From the NCBI GenBank assembly GCA_934045905.1, contig OW203768.1:30161060-30225059 (forward strand): a DNA stretch of 64,000 bases, in the 5' to 3' direction. Under the pieces are notes generated by a model that saw only the letters and a list, made by a program, of their open reading frames with translations, was not told where the DNA came from and searched no databases. The position numbers were made by a program, and so were the translations under genes. This document shows, one piece after another, positions 25,435-35,890 of the stretch. Each line of letters begins with the position of its first letter. Position 1 is the first letter of the stretch. This DNA is from Leuctra nigra. Its lineage: Eukaryota; Arthropoda; Insecta; Plecoptera; Leuctridae.

Positions 25435-25746
25435 ACAAAAAGGCGGCCCTACTTTTTTCTAAACGGCTTTACCGATTGTCTTCAAATTTTCACAGATTAT
25501 AGATAAATAATAAATCTGTGCCTCTAGTGAGCCAAAAGTGTAATTTTTTGTTTAGAATTTTCAGGGCAGTGGTGCCAAAAAGACTAATATATTGCCTATG
25601 TTAGCACTTCCTCAAAACGAGAAAAAACATTTTTTATAATTTTTTTGGATCACTAGAGGCACAGATTTACTCTTTATCTCTAAGCTGTAAAATTTTGAAA
25701 ACAATCGGTCAAAGCCGTTAAGAAAAAAGTAGGGGCCGCCTTTTTA
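25435..25746. mobile_element. ~312-bp palindromic MITE
   Basis: Ends AAAAAGGCGGCCCTACTTTT and its complement, with inverted similarity continuing ~100 bases inward (ACGGCTTTNACCGATTG, AAATCTGTGCCTCTAGTGA). The centre is a short unpaired segment near 25560-25620. Non-coding; no flanking duplication clearly readable. Confidence 0.8.
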
Positions 25747-25984
25747 TGGTTTTGTGTGGTTTTCAATATTTGAATAACAATAACTTACTTCACAGCAGTA
25801 TATGCAACATGCAACACACGATTAAATGTCACAAATGTCACGTACAACCCAGAGCTAATGCATTTTCATGCATTTCTAAGATTTTTCCTGTCGAGTCCTG
25901 TCGACTCTTAAGATGTATAAGGTCCTATTTTAACTCCGATAAACCATGAATGACTGAGCTATCATGATTGAAAGGTTAAAAGTT
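25747..25984. other. Unassigned spacer
   Basis: Nothing recognised between the palindromic MITE and the next B fragment. Confidence 0.4.
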
Positions 25985-26405
25985 GTTACTGCCCAGGCCA
26001 ACCCGTTCAACCAATCGATCTGAAATTGTAGACACCCACTAATGCCAACAGAGCGGTTACGTGTATAGTTTTTGAGTAAGATCCTGTGATTGGTTGGAAA
26101 TTAAAATTTGAACCGATTTACCGATAAACTTCAAATTTTGCATCCATTCTTGACAATTTTAATTGAGATTTTGACAATTTTCAGACAAATCTGTCGAGAA
26201 GTTATTGACATTTTACTAATATTTTATGCATTATTGCATAATTATTCAAAGAAATTTAACAAGTATACCTATTATACTGCTTCATTGAAACATGTCGTCT
26301 TCCTACATTACTAAGATATAGTAAAGAGCAGCAACTTTCATACGCATCAATTCGCTTGCAATACGAAGGCTCGCTCATCAACGCGTTACAAAGAGCGTTT
26401 TCGTC
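25985..26405 (+). mobile_element. Family B fragment
   Basis: Has B interior (ACTGCCCAGGCCAACCCG, CCAATCGATCTGAAATTG, GATCCTGTGATTGG) and the 3' hairpin region (CTCGCTCATCAACGCGTTAC, AGAGCGTTTTC). The 5' terminus and the final CTAG are decayed. Confidence 0.6.
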
Positions 26406-27092
26406 CATACTTCAATAATATAACCTTTTTATTTAGATTCTATTTCAGGGTTAGTCTGATAAAATAATGAAAACAGATTAAATGTTATATTTGCTCTCAA
26501 TTCACGCGTCAGAACGAATTGCTCACCCAGCTGTGCTAATCCGAGTATTTTCTATCTACTTTATGAGTGCATTTACTGCAGTGTGATAAATCTCTATGTT
26601 TATAACGGCCATTGTTTTCAACACACCCTTGCACATGCACTCTTTACATCACTTGCATCGTGTTCGAAGTACTTAAACCCAAATCGTACTTGAAGCGTAG
26701 CTGATGGCGTATTATAACATCGAAGCATGAGCTTTTGGGACGTAAAGAGATTTTACAATACTATTGTACTTACTTCTTTAGAGTGGATTCTATTAGGTTG
26801 GTGCCCATGGAATAGATTACGGTGTTGAAACGGCTTGTGAAAGTAATGTGCATATTTCAAAAATTGCTTGGTATAACCTTAAAAAACATGTATTTAAAAT
26901 TTTTTCATTTTTTTTCAATGTATATATTTAAACGACTCACTTCTTCCTGCTTTATATCCATATTTTGGTTAAGTGATGCGAGTTATAGTCTTTTTATAAT
27001 TAATATTTTAATATGCCAGTGCCTATTTATGTGTAACTTTTAGCTCCGTATCACAGAATTAGGATTTCCTCGATTTGAGTTTCTTTCAAACA
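26406..27092. other. Unassigned AT-rich stretch
   Basis: No supportable feature. Short ORFs here lack any recognisable motif. Confidence 0.5.
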
Positions 27093-28414
27093 TCTAGTGG
27101 AGCGGTCGCTCCACCCAGCCAAGTCGTACTGTACACTCACACTCACTCAACATAACGTAAATGCCTAATAAAATTAGGAGCAGACCAAACACTTTTACTG
27201 TAAGCAACAACATGGCATTTTCGGCCTACTGGATCTCAAAATGGGGAAATCTCACATTGTTGAGAAATATCTTAATTTCGAGCTATGGCCCACCTGACAA
27301 CATAAACCAAATTTGGGACCAATAGGTAATTCAATTTGCAAGCTAGAGGGCCGTGAAATCAGTGAAATTACATCACTTTCTGAAGATGATGATGATATCA
27401 GGCAACCCCGTTGACAGCGCCACAGCCTATACGGCTGAACCGATCGATCTGAAATTTTTACCACATGTGCACTTTTGGCGTCTGAGGTGCCTTTTTATGA
27501 AACCAACCGGAAGCCGCCATTTTGAAACCGGAAGTGACGTCATATCCCGAAAATGGCTGGACCGATCGGAATAAAACTCGCACCAATCGTTTTAGACGGT
27601 CCTCTTAATGAAATATCAATAGTGACACTAAATTTGTATAATTACTGAAACTGGAAATGACGTCATAGTTATGCGAAATCTGCCTAAGTTCACTTCCCCT
27701 TTATATAAAAACCTATAAATATCTATTCAGAAAGCTTATAAAGATACATAACATTTAAAGAAATACATTCTAGGTGGCAGTAATTTCAGCCGCCATTTTG
27801 AAAACCGGAAGTGATGCCATATCTCGAAAACGGCTGGACCAATTGGAACGATGCTTTCGCAATTCTTCATGGAATATCACTTTAAGCTTATATTTAGGAC
27901 CAAATAAAAATTTTCTTAGTATCCAAAAAGTAAACGGAATATTTTTTTTAAAGGAATTAGTTGTTTTGATATCAAATCGGTAAATAAGTTGTGTAAATAA
28001 ACTAAAAAAAGGAGTGATATCCCCATAAAAACACTCCGTGTAAAAATACCAGCCAAGTCTCTTCAACTATGAAAACAATATAAGAAATCTAAAAATTCAG
28101 TACTGAAAAGTAGTGATATCAAAAAATGGGCCAAGTCAAAACTTAATTTTAAAAACCAAAATATACGTGGCGCATCGTTTTTTACGGCATTATAGGGTAG
28201 GTAGATTTTATGTATTACACATCTGGCCTATACTTCTAATTTATCTATTTTGCACGATGCGCCAGGTATATTTTGGTTTTTTAAATTAAGTTTTGACTTG
28301 GCCCATTTTTTGATATTACTACTTTTCAGTACTGAATTTTTAGAATTCTTATATTGTTTTTATAGTTGAAGAGACTTGGCTGGTATTTTTACACGGAGTG
28401 TTTTTTTATGGGGA
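27093..28414 (-). mobile_element. Family A element, copy A3
   Basis: Minus orientation: 3' end TCTAGTGGAGCGGTCGCTCC at 27093; 5' palindrome P at 28019-28414 with TCCCC end after A. Carries the strongest composite motif of the window at 27513-27542: GCCGCCATTTT, then CCGGAAGTGACGTCA. Shorter than A1 because it has fewer ~270-bp monomers. Non-coding. Confidence 0.75.
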
Positions 28415-29439
28415 TTATCTTTACTTCTAGACAAGATATTCACTTTATTCTTTTTTTGTTCAGTAGAGAAACATATTGTCTATGTTTTGAGGAGCTATTT
28501 TTCCTTTACAGCTCATACTAATTTTATATTATAATTTTAATAAATGTTTGATTGGTCATAATTAAAAATTTTCACAATTAAATCTGTAACTACTTCAACT
28601 ATATTTTTTAGTATAAAAACCGCCCCCTCAAAACATTCATAACACAAAAAAAACATGTCTCTAGGAGTAACCAGTAACGAGTAATCGCGTTTGAAAAAAT
28701 AGTGTTTATATCCCATTGTTCTGAATCCCAACAATAAAAAATATTTTTTTTTAAAGAAATATGAATATTTTAATTTTTTGGCAGCAATTCAAGTGTTAAA
28801 ATTTGATAAATATTGGTTAAAAACTGCAGAAATTTTTGTCAATGGGTATGGTAATACCGTTGGTGTGATAAATGTACCTTCGATGAAGGTACAATTGGTA
28901 AAAGAAAAACAGGATCGTTGAACAAATTTGAATGACTGCTGGTTAGGTTCCTTCACAGTCAATACTTGTTATCACTGAAATGAGAGGTCACCTATACTAT
29001 AACAATTAATAACAACACTAAAACAATAGATTGATGCAAGGAGATTGCTTGGACTGACTTCTAATGGTGCGATCTAATATTTGTCAATCAATCAGATGTA
29101 TTGAGCGATCACTTTTTGTTTTGCCAAGTGTACATACAAATTTTGTAGCAAAACTCAAATTAAGGATACTATTTAGAATTAAAATATCAAGGAAAATTAT
29201 TTGGCATGTATTTTATTAGTTACAATAAATAATAGCAGTTTGAATTGAATCGTAAAGTAAAATTATTTTTTTATTCTCAAAAACTTGGAAATGTTCCCGA
29301 CTATTATCATGGTTAAAACAATAAGGACAAGGACAAATGTGAGGACACCTGGGCACAGAGCGTTTTCGTAGTGCGAGATATGGACTTTGCTGTTGAGTCA
29401 AAAAATTTGTTTAATATAACATCAAATCGACGTTTATTG
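28415..29439. other. AT-rich stretch with dispersed repeat D, copy 1
   Basis: Bases ~28930-29140 (TTGAATGACT, GAAATGAGAGGTCACCTA, AAGGAGATNGCTTGGACT, GCCAAGTGTAC) match 40675-40845, which lies inside the CACTG-ended transposon. The remainder is AT-rich with no feature. Confidence 0.5.
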
Positions 29440-29947
29440 TTGAGCGAGCGTAGCGAGCTTCACCACGGTACTCGTATGGCGTTTTATCTGTTATTTGTTT
29501 TGCCTGCACTGCCCAGGTCAAACCGCACAACCAATCGATCTGTAATTTTGCACACATACTAGCGTAATCTATGCTGTCTCTGGGATCGTTTTTGAACGGG
29601 ATCCTGTGTTATATTTCGATTGGTTGGTCCGATCAATTTGAAATTTTTCGAAGTCTTTGCAACCAACATTGTCCCCACTTACAAAGTTTCAGCCAAATCC
29701 TCCCATTGGTTAAAATTTGCCAATTTGAAGACTAATCTGTTTTTATTTTCAAAAGTTATTGTACTTTTAAGGACATTTTATTCTATAATCTTAAAATATT
29801 TGAAAAATGTATACTAAATTTTCATCCCTACCTTCTTGATGCTTTAGTTCCAAAACCTGTAGAGCAGCTGATACTTGCAAACGCGTATCAAACGGGATAC
29901 AGTACGACGGCTCGCTCACCAACGCGTTACACTGAGCGTTTTCCTAG
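29440..29947 (+). mobile_element. Family B element, internally deleted copy
   Basis: Has both termini: TTGAGCGAGCGTAGCGAGC at 29440 and ACACTGAGCGTTTTCCTAG ending at 29947 before T. At 508 bp it is about half the length of the other copies because of internal deletion. The base before it is G rather than A. Confidence 0.75.
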
Positions 29948-30507
29948 TCAAATTAATTGCTGATCCATAAAGTATACTGTTTGTATCTAACCATATATTA
30001 TTAATTTCTCGAATTAAGGTGACCTCGAGGTCAAACGGACTTGACCTCTCCTGATAATATTGACTGACGTAATGTATGAAGTAAACGTTCAACTATTTAT
30101 CCATTGCGCACTTCAACTTCTGCACTCAGCAACAATGGACTCCATGAATCCAGGTAAGTGTATTCATTGTTTGCATGAGAAACCCCTCATTGTTGCCGCC
30201 ATCTTGATGGCACCGAATAGCTGTGATTCTGTTTCATTTTGCCGATTTTGATAGTTTTTCGGAGAATTTAACGAAAACTAATCATTCACATCGATTTACC
30301 TCAGTTCATTAATTAAATCTGACACGTTAAAGTGCCAAGATAATGTCCATCGATGGCGGGAACCTAAATTTTCTGCACTGCTTATATAAAGGAAAAGAAG
30401 TTCGTGAAAATAGTCTTCTTGCAAGTGGCGTCATAAATCACCTGGAGGACTGGATGTTGGCAAATATTTCAAAACTAGCTTAAAATTTAGATTAAATGTA
30501 AGTACAT
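29948..30507. other. Mostly unassigned; possible first exon
   Basis: Contains the candidate exon at 30135-30153, described separately, followed by a TTGCCGCCATCTTGATGGC stretch near 30194. Otherwise no gene, RNA or repeat was recognised. Confidence 0.4.
30135..30153 (+). CDS. Candidate short first coding exon
   Basis: CAACAATGG start context at 30132-30138 opens six codons (MDSMNP) plus one base, ending at a consensus donor CAG|GTAAGTG (30153/30154). The spare base is in phase with the TT that precedes the ATG of the LRR exon at 35889, so splicing would extend the LRR protein's N-terminus in frame. The intervening 5.7 kb is full of repeats. This is inference from splice signals and phase only. 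Confidence 0.22.
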
Positions 30508-31820
30508 ATCCCCATAAAAAACACTCCGTGTAAAAATACCAGCCATGTCTCTTCAACTATAAAAAAATAGAAGAAATCTAAAAAGTCAGCACTAAAAAGT
30601 AAAAAGTTGTGATATCAAAAAATGGGCCAAGTCAAAACTTAATTTTAAAAACCAAAATATACTTGGCGCGTAGTTTTTTAGGGCATTATAGGTATATATA
30701 TATATTATATATTATATTTTAGGGAATTAAAGGTATATATTTATATATACCTATAATGCCCTTAAAAACGATGCGCCAAGTATATTTTGGTTTTTAAATT
30801 TAAGTTTTGACTTGGCCCATTTTTTGATGGGCCAAGTGTCATATACTTTTTATATACACGATGCGCCAAGTATATTTTGGTTTTTAAAATTAAGTTTTGA
30901 CTTGACCCATTTTTTGATATCACAACTTTTCAAAAAAAATTGTAGGTACCTAACTATATACCAATATATATATCTATTACACTCCGTATAAAATATATAC
31001 TCCGTATATGTATAACACATATAAAAACACTCAGTGTAAAAATACCAGCCATGTCTCTTCAACTATAAAAAAAAATAGAAGAAATCTAAAAAGTCAGCAC
31101 TGAAAAGTTGTGATATCAAAAAATGGGCCAAGTCAAAACTTAATTTTAAAAACTAAATTATACTTGGCGCATAGTTTTTTAGGGCATTATAGGTAAATAT
31201 ATATATATATATATTATATATATATATATATGTATTATATATATATTGCACTATTAAATTGCACTATTATTGCACTATTAAATATCGCTTGGCATAATAC
31301 CGAAAATGAGTTTTCTTATATATATATATATATATATTATATATTATATTTTAGGGAATTATAGGTATATATTTATATATACCTATAATGCCCTTAAAAA
31401 CGATGCGCCAAGTATATTTTGGTTTTTAAATTTAAGTTTTGACTTTGCCCATTTTTTGATGGGCCAAGTGTCATATACTTTTTATATACACGATGCGCCA
31501 AGTATATTTTGGTTTTTAAAATTAAGTTTTGACTTGACCCATTTTTTGATATCACAACTTTTCAAAATAAATTGTAGGTACCTAACTATATACCAAATAT
31601 ATATCAATTACACTCCGTATAAAATTTATACTCCGTATATGTATAACACATATAAAAACACTCCGTGTAAAAATACCAGCCATGTCTCTTCAAATATAAA
31701 AAAAATAGAAGAAATCTAAAAAGTCAGCACTGAAAAGTTGTGATATCAAAAAATGGGCCAAGTCAAAAATTAATTTTAAAAACCAAATTATACTTGGCGC
31801 ATAGTTTTTTAGGGCATTAT

Positions 31821-31861
<41 letters not shown>

Positions 31862-31905
31862 TAGAAATACAGTTTATATGGAACAGAACCACTGCAGATT
31901 GAATA

Positions 31906-31977
31906 GCCTGCTTAGCTTAGTGGTTAGAGCACTGAACCGGCAATTCAGGGACGTGGGTTCGATCCCCACAGTAGGCA
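31906..31977 (+). repeat. tRNA-like cassette 1 (GGC in anticodon position), SINE-like
   Basis: A 72-base cloverleaf can be drawn: acceptor GCCTGCT/AGTAGGC (one G-U), D arm around GGTTAGAGC, anticodon stem CTGAA/TTCAG with loop CCGGCAA, T arm GTGGG-TTCGATC-CCCAC. A and B boxes for RNA polymerase III are good. However position 33 is C instead of the near-universal U, and a GGC anticodon (Ala) is not normal for eukaryotic nuclear tRNA. The same cassette with identical flanks occurs at 32210 and 59341. Best read as a tRNA-derived repeat. Confidence 0.6.
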
Positions 31978-32209
31978 AATCTTTTCAATTTGCAGTTGGT
32001 ATTAATTATCATCATCCTATCTGAGGTCATCAGAAAAAACCATATTAGTCACCTATAAGTACTGATCGTATATGAGAAAAATCCATACGAGAAGGTGAAT
32101 GTCAGTTGTCAAACGTGGAAAGGATTCCACGGTCTTCTGACCTCTTCATCACGCGTCTCGGACTGTAGAAATACAGTTTATATGGAACAAAACCACTGCA
32201 GATTGAATA

Positions 32210-32281
32210 GCCTGCTTAGCTTAGTGGTTAGAGCACTGGACCGGCAATTCAGGGACGTGGGTTCGATCTCCACAGTAGGCA
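32210..32281 (+). repeat. tRNA-like cassette 2 (same family, tandem copy)
   Basis: Differs from the copy at 31906 by only a few bases (anticodon stem CTGGA/TTCAG). It lies 304 bases downstream with the same flanks: AGAAATACAGTTTATATGGA upstream and AAATCTTTTCAATTTGCAG downstream. Upstream hairpin CGTGGAA-AGGA-TTCCACG at ~32114 is also part of the repeat unit. Confidence 0.6.
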
Positions 32282-32691
32282 AATCTTTTCAATTTGCAGT
32301 TGGTATTAATTATCATCACCCTATCTGAGGTCATCAGAAAAAACCATATTAGTCATATATATATTATATATATATATTATTTTTTGATATCACAACTTTT
32401 TAGTGCTGACTTTTTAGATTTCTTCTATTTTTTATTAGTTGAAGAGACATGGCTGGTATTTTTACACGGAGTGTTTTTATATGTGTTTTACATATACGGA
32501 ATATATATTTTATACGGAGTGTAATATATATATAATATAGGTAGATAGTTAGGTACCTACGATTTATTTTTGTCATATACTTTTTATATACACGATGCGC
32601 CAAGTATATTTTGGTTTTTAAAATTAAGTTTTGACTTGACCCATTTTTTGATCTCACAACTTTTCAGTGCTGACTTTTTAGATTTCTTCTA

Positions 32692-33620
32692 TCTAGTGGA
32701 GCGGTCGCTCCACCCAGCCAAGTCGTACCGTACACTCACACGCACTCAACATACCGTAAATGCCTAATAAACTGAGGATTTACTGTAAGCAACAACATGG
32801 CATTTTCGGCCTACTGGATCATAAAATTGGAAAACCTCACATTGTTGTGAAATATCTTAATTTCGAGCTATGGCCCACCCCACTCCATATACTAAATTTG
32901 GGAACAATAGGTTATGCCATTACGTGCTAGAGGGCCGTGAAAACAGTGAAATTACACCCCTTTTAAAACCTATCTGATGATGATGATAATGATATCAGGA
33001 AACACCGCTATCACCGCCACAGCCTAAACGGCTTAGCCGATCGATCTGAAATGTTTACCACATGTGCACTTTTGGCGTCTGAGGTGCCTTTTTATAAATC
33101 AAACCGGTAGTCGCCATTTTGAAACCGGAAGTGACGTCATTTCTCAAAAACGGCTTAACCGATCGGAACGAAATTTGCGCCAATCGATTCAGACGGTCCT
33201 CTTTATGAAATAACAATAGTTAAATTAAAGTTTTCTAATTACTGAAACCGGAAATGACGTCATAGTTTAGCGAAATCTGCTTAAATTCACTTCCCTTTAT
33301 ATAAAAACCAACTATATATATTCAGAAGGCTTATAATGAAATATTAGTATTTATATACATATTAATACCTACAATATGTAAGAGCATTCAGCCGCCATTT
33401 TGAAAACCGGAAGTGATGCCATATCTCGAAAACGGCTGGACCTATTGGAACGATGCTTTCGCAATTCTTCATGGCATATCACTTTAAGTTTAAATTTAGC
33501 TCCAAACAATATTTTTTTAGTAACTAATTCGGAAATGGCGTATTTTTTTAAAGGAATTAGCCATTGTTGCCCTAATAAGTTTTACAAGTTGTGTAAATAA
33601 ACTAAAAAAATAAGTGATCA
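32692..33620 (-). mobile_element. Family A body, copy A4 (left half of a facing pair)
   Basis: Starts TCTAGTGGAGCGGTCGCTCC (3' end of the element on the minus strand). Contains CCGGAAGTGACGTCA at ~33126, CCGGAAATGACGTCA at ~33249 and GCCGCCATTTT at ~33391. Its 5' side runs into a partial P module at ~33621. Confidence 0.7.
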
Positions 33621-33784
33621 TTTTTTGATATCACTACGTTTCAGTGCAGAATTTTTAGATTTCATAATTTTTTTTTTAGTTGAAGAGACTTGGCTGTTTT
33701 TTTACACGGAGTGTTTTTTATGGGGTTTTTTATAGTTGAAGAGACATGGCTGGTATTTTTACACGGAGTGTTTTTTATGGGGAT
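33621..33784. repeat. Partial P module between two facing A copies
   Basis: Right arms of P only (TTTGATATCACTACGTTTC, AGTTGAAGAGACTTGGCTG, then a second partial copy ending GTTTTTTATGGGGAT). It is shared by the A4 body on the left and the A5 body on the right. Confidence 0.65.
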
Positions 33785-34707
33785 ATCACTAATTTTTTTA
33801 GTTTATATACACAACTTGTAACACATATCGGATCAACAATGACTAATACCTTTGAAAAAATTCGCCATTTCCGAATTGGTTACTAAGACATATTGTGTCT
33901 GGTGCTTTATATAAGCTTAAAGTGATATTCCATGAAGAATTGCGAAAGCATCGTTTCAATCGGTCCAGCCGTTTTCGAGATATGGCATCTCTTCCGGTTT
34001 TCAAAATGGCGGCTGAAATTACTGCCATCTAGAATTAAATTCTTTAATTGTATTGTATCATTATAAGCCTTCTGAATATGTAGTTATTGTAGTAAGAGGT
34101 GATTAAAGTCTGATTTTTCATTTTTATGACGTCATTTCCGGTTTCAGTAATAGTACATTTCTACTTCAACTATTGATCATCCATAAAGATGACCCTCTGA
34201 AACATTTGGCGCTAGTTTCATTCCGATCGGTGTAGCCGTTTTCGAGATATGACGTCACTTTCGGTTTTAAAATGGCGGCTTCCGGTTGGTTTTGTAAAAA
34301 GGCACCTCAGACGCCAAAAGTGCACATGTGGTAAAAATTTCAGATCGATCAGTTAAGCCGTTTAGGCTGTGGCGGTGATAGCAACGTTTCCTGATATCAT
34401 CTGAATCAGATGGAGATAGGTTTTAGGGGTAATTTCACTGTTTTTGCGGCCCTCTAGCTCGCAAATGGAACAACCTATTGTTCCCAAAATTGGTATATGG
34501 TGTCAGGTGGGCCATAGCTCGAAATTAGGATATTTCGCAACAATGTGAGATTTCCCAATTTTAAGATCCAGTAGGCCGAAAATGCCATGTTGTTGCTTAC
34601 AGTAAAAGTGTGTGGTCTGCTCCTCAGTTTATTAGGCATTTACGGTATGTAGAGTGAGTGTGATTGTACAATACGACTTGGCTGGGTATAGCGACCGCTC
34701 CACTAGA
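33785..34707 (+). mobile_element. Family A body, copy A5 (right half of a facing pair)
   Basis: Plus-orientation body with TGACGTCATTTCCGG at ~34127 and GACGTCACTTTCGG at ~34250, ending GCGACCGCTCCACTAGA at 34707 before T. The terminal hairpin is damaged (GGGTATAGCG instead of GTGGAGCG). With A4 it forms a ~2-kb inverted structure. Confidence 0.7.
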
Positions 34708-35040
34708 TTGTAGTTCTTGATTGATTTGCCTGCAAATTGTCATTTGTCAAGATTGTCAAGCCCCACTGAAGAACATCCTTGAATTTTGCAGTTCACTTAC
34801 AAAATCCTAAAATGTTGGTCCTATAATTACCATCACAATTTGTAGTTCGAGCAGTTCAAGTTCAAATGGCATCCAATCACAGGGTATTATTCACAAACTA
34901 TCCTATCTGTGCCTGCTGATATGACATTTTGTGGATGTAATATTTTAGACAGATTAATTGACCCGCCGGACCATTTTAGTACACAAAACAAATAGAGAAA
35001 GTGTCATAAGTGTACAGCCGTCTCGTTATGTTCTGATTAA
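34708..35040 (-). mobile_element. Strongly decayed family B fragment
   Basis: Recognisable only by CATCCAATCACAGGGTATTA, CACAAACTATCC and AGAGAAAGTGTCATAAGTGTA, which parallel the B 5' region on the minus strand. Termini are lost. Confidence 0.45.
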
Positions 35041-35888
35041 AGCAAGTGATAACACCAGTCTTGCAAATCATCCCTCTGTGTACAAACATCTAGGTATAAT
35101 TTAGGCAACCTATACTACTTCTGTGCATGATAGCAGTCGCGATAGGGGGTAAGTTTTATTAGAACATATAGAGGTGGCTGTACACCACCCCCCGATGGAC
35201 AGCCACCTCGACGCGGTGGTGGGGCTTAGGGGCAAACCCACATTATTGTCGCCAGTATTTCGATATAGCACATTTGGATCTTCAGAAAAATCCAACAATG
35301 AAGATTAGCCATGTTTTAGTGACAGGTTTGACGCGTCTCGAAATAAACATTGGCAACTTTGTAAGGCGAAGGGGTTGGGGAGTCATTAAACGGTCAGGTA
35401 GCTTGACAAGAAAGTGATGAGCTTAACTCTTACAAAATGAATGAATGCCTATTATATCCTAGATAATGGAAACCGAATGTGCTTTAGCGAAAAACTGGCG
35501 ACAATACGGGCTAGTCCGAACTAAGAGCAGTTCAGGGTCGACCTGGTCCCATGCCCTCCCCAAGGTCGCGGGTCCCTCGGGCCGGTCTCCCCCCTCAAGA
35601 TAATGATCCCCCTGAAATCGGGTCAAACCGGCCCGAAGCCTCCCTCCCCCCGGTCCGTCCCATTCCGGCATGACCTTCCCACTAGTGATGGACTCCTCCG
35701 GGCCGGGTCTCCTCTGGTCGACCCCTCCCCATGTCCTCCCTAATATTTAACAGAGTTAAAATAATCATAATGTGCACAAAATGACCTCGCTGACGTTGCG
35801 CCGTTAAATATTATTGTACTACTTATACTACTATACACCATGGTGACGCTCGCTACACTCGCTTAACGTCTTGTTTTGTTGATTACAG
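35041..35888. other. Spacer upstream of the LRR gene with GC-rich islands and a B terminus
   Basis: Two GC-rich islands contrast with the AT-rich surroundings: 35168-35240 (GAGGTGGCTG...CAGCCACCTC inverted repeats, GACGCGGTGGTGGGGCTTAG) and ~35510-35740 (GGGTCCCTCGGGCCGG, CCGGGCCGGGTCTCC-type). They could be fragments of a GC-rich retroelement 5' region; no family is recognised. Bases 35838-35866 (GTGACGCTCGCTACACTCGC) are a family B 5' terminus left only ~20 bases upstream of the LRR exon. Confidence 0.5.
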
Positions 35889-35890
35889 TT

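Larger units (their letters stand above)
30508..32690. repeat. Cluster of palindromic modules P with TA microsatellites
   Basis: Several partial P modules (TCCCCATAAAAAACACTCCG, GATGCGCCAAGTATATTTTGG, GATATCACAACTTTTCA) lie in both orientations without an attached family A body. A segment starting AGGGAATTA at ~30722 is directly repeated at ~31353 (about 630 bases apart). (TA)n runs lie at ~30690-30715, 31196-31250, 31318-31350, 31823-31860 and 32355-32385. ORFs with YIYIYIY runs are translations of TA repeats. Confidence 0.7.

Noticed and set aside
31906..32281. Functional tRNA-Ala genes
   Set aside because: C33, a GGC anticodon and identical long flanks in every copy indicate a tRNA-derived repeat.
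31306..32524. Tyr-Ile-rich ORFs
   Set aside because: Translations of TA microsatellites and palindromic P modules present in many copies.
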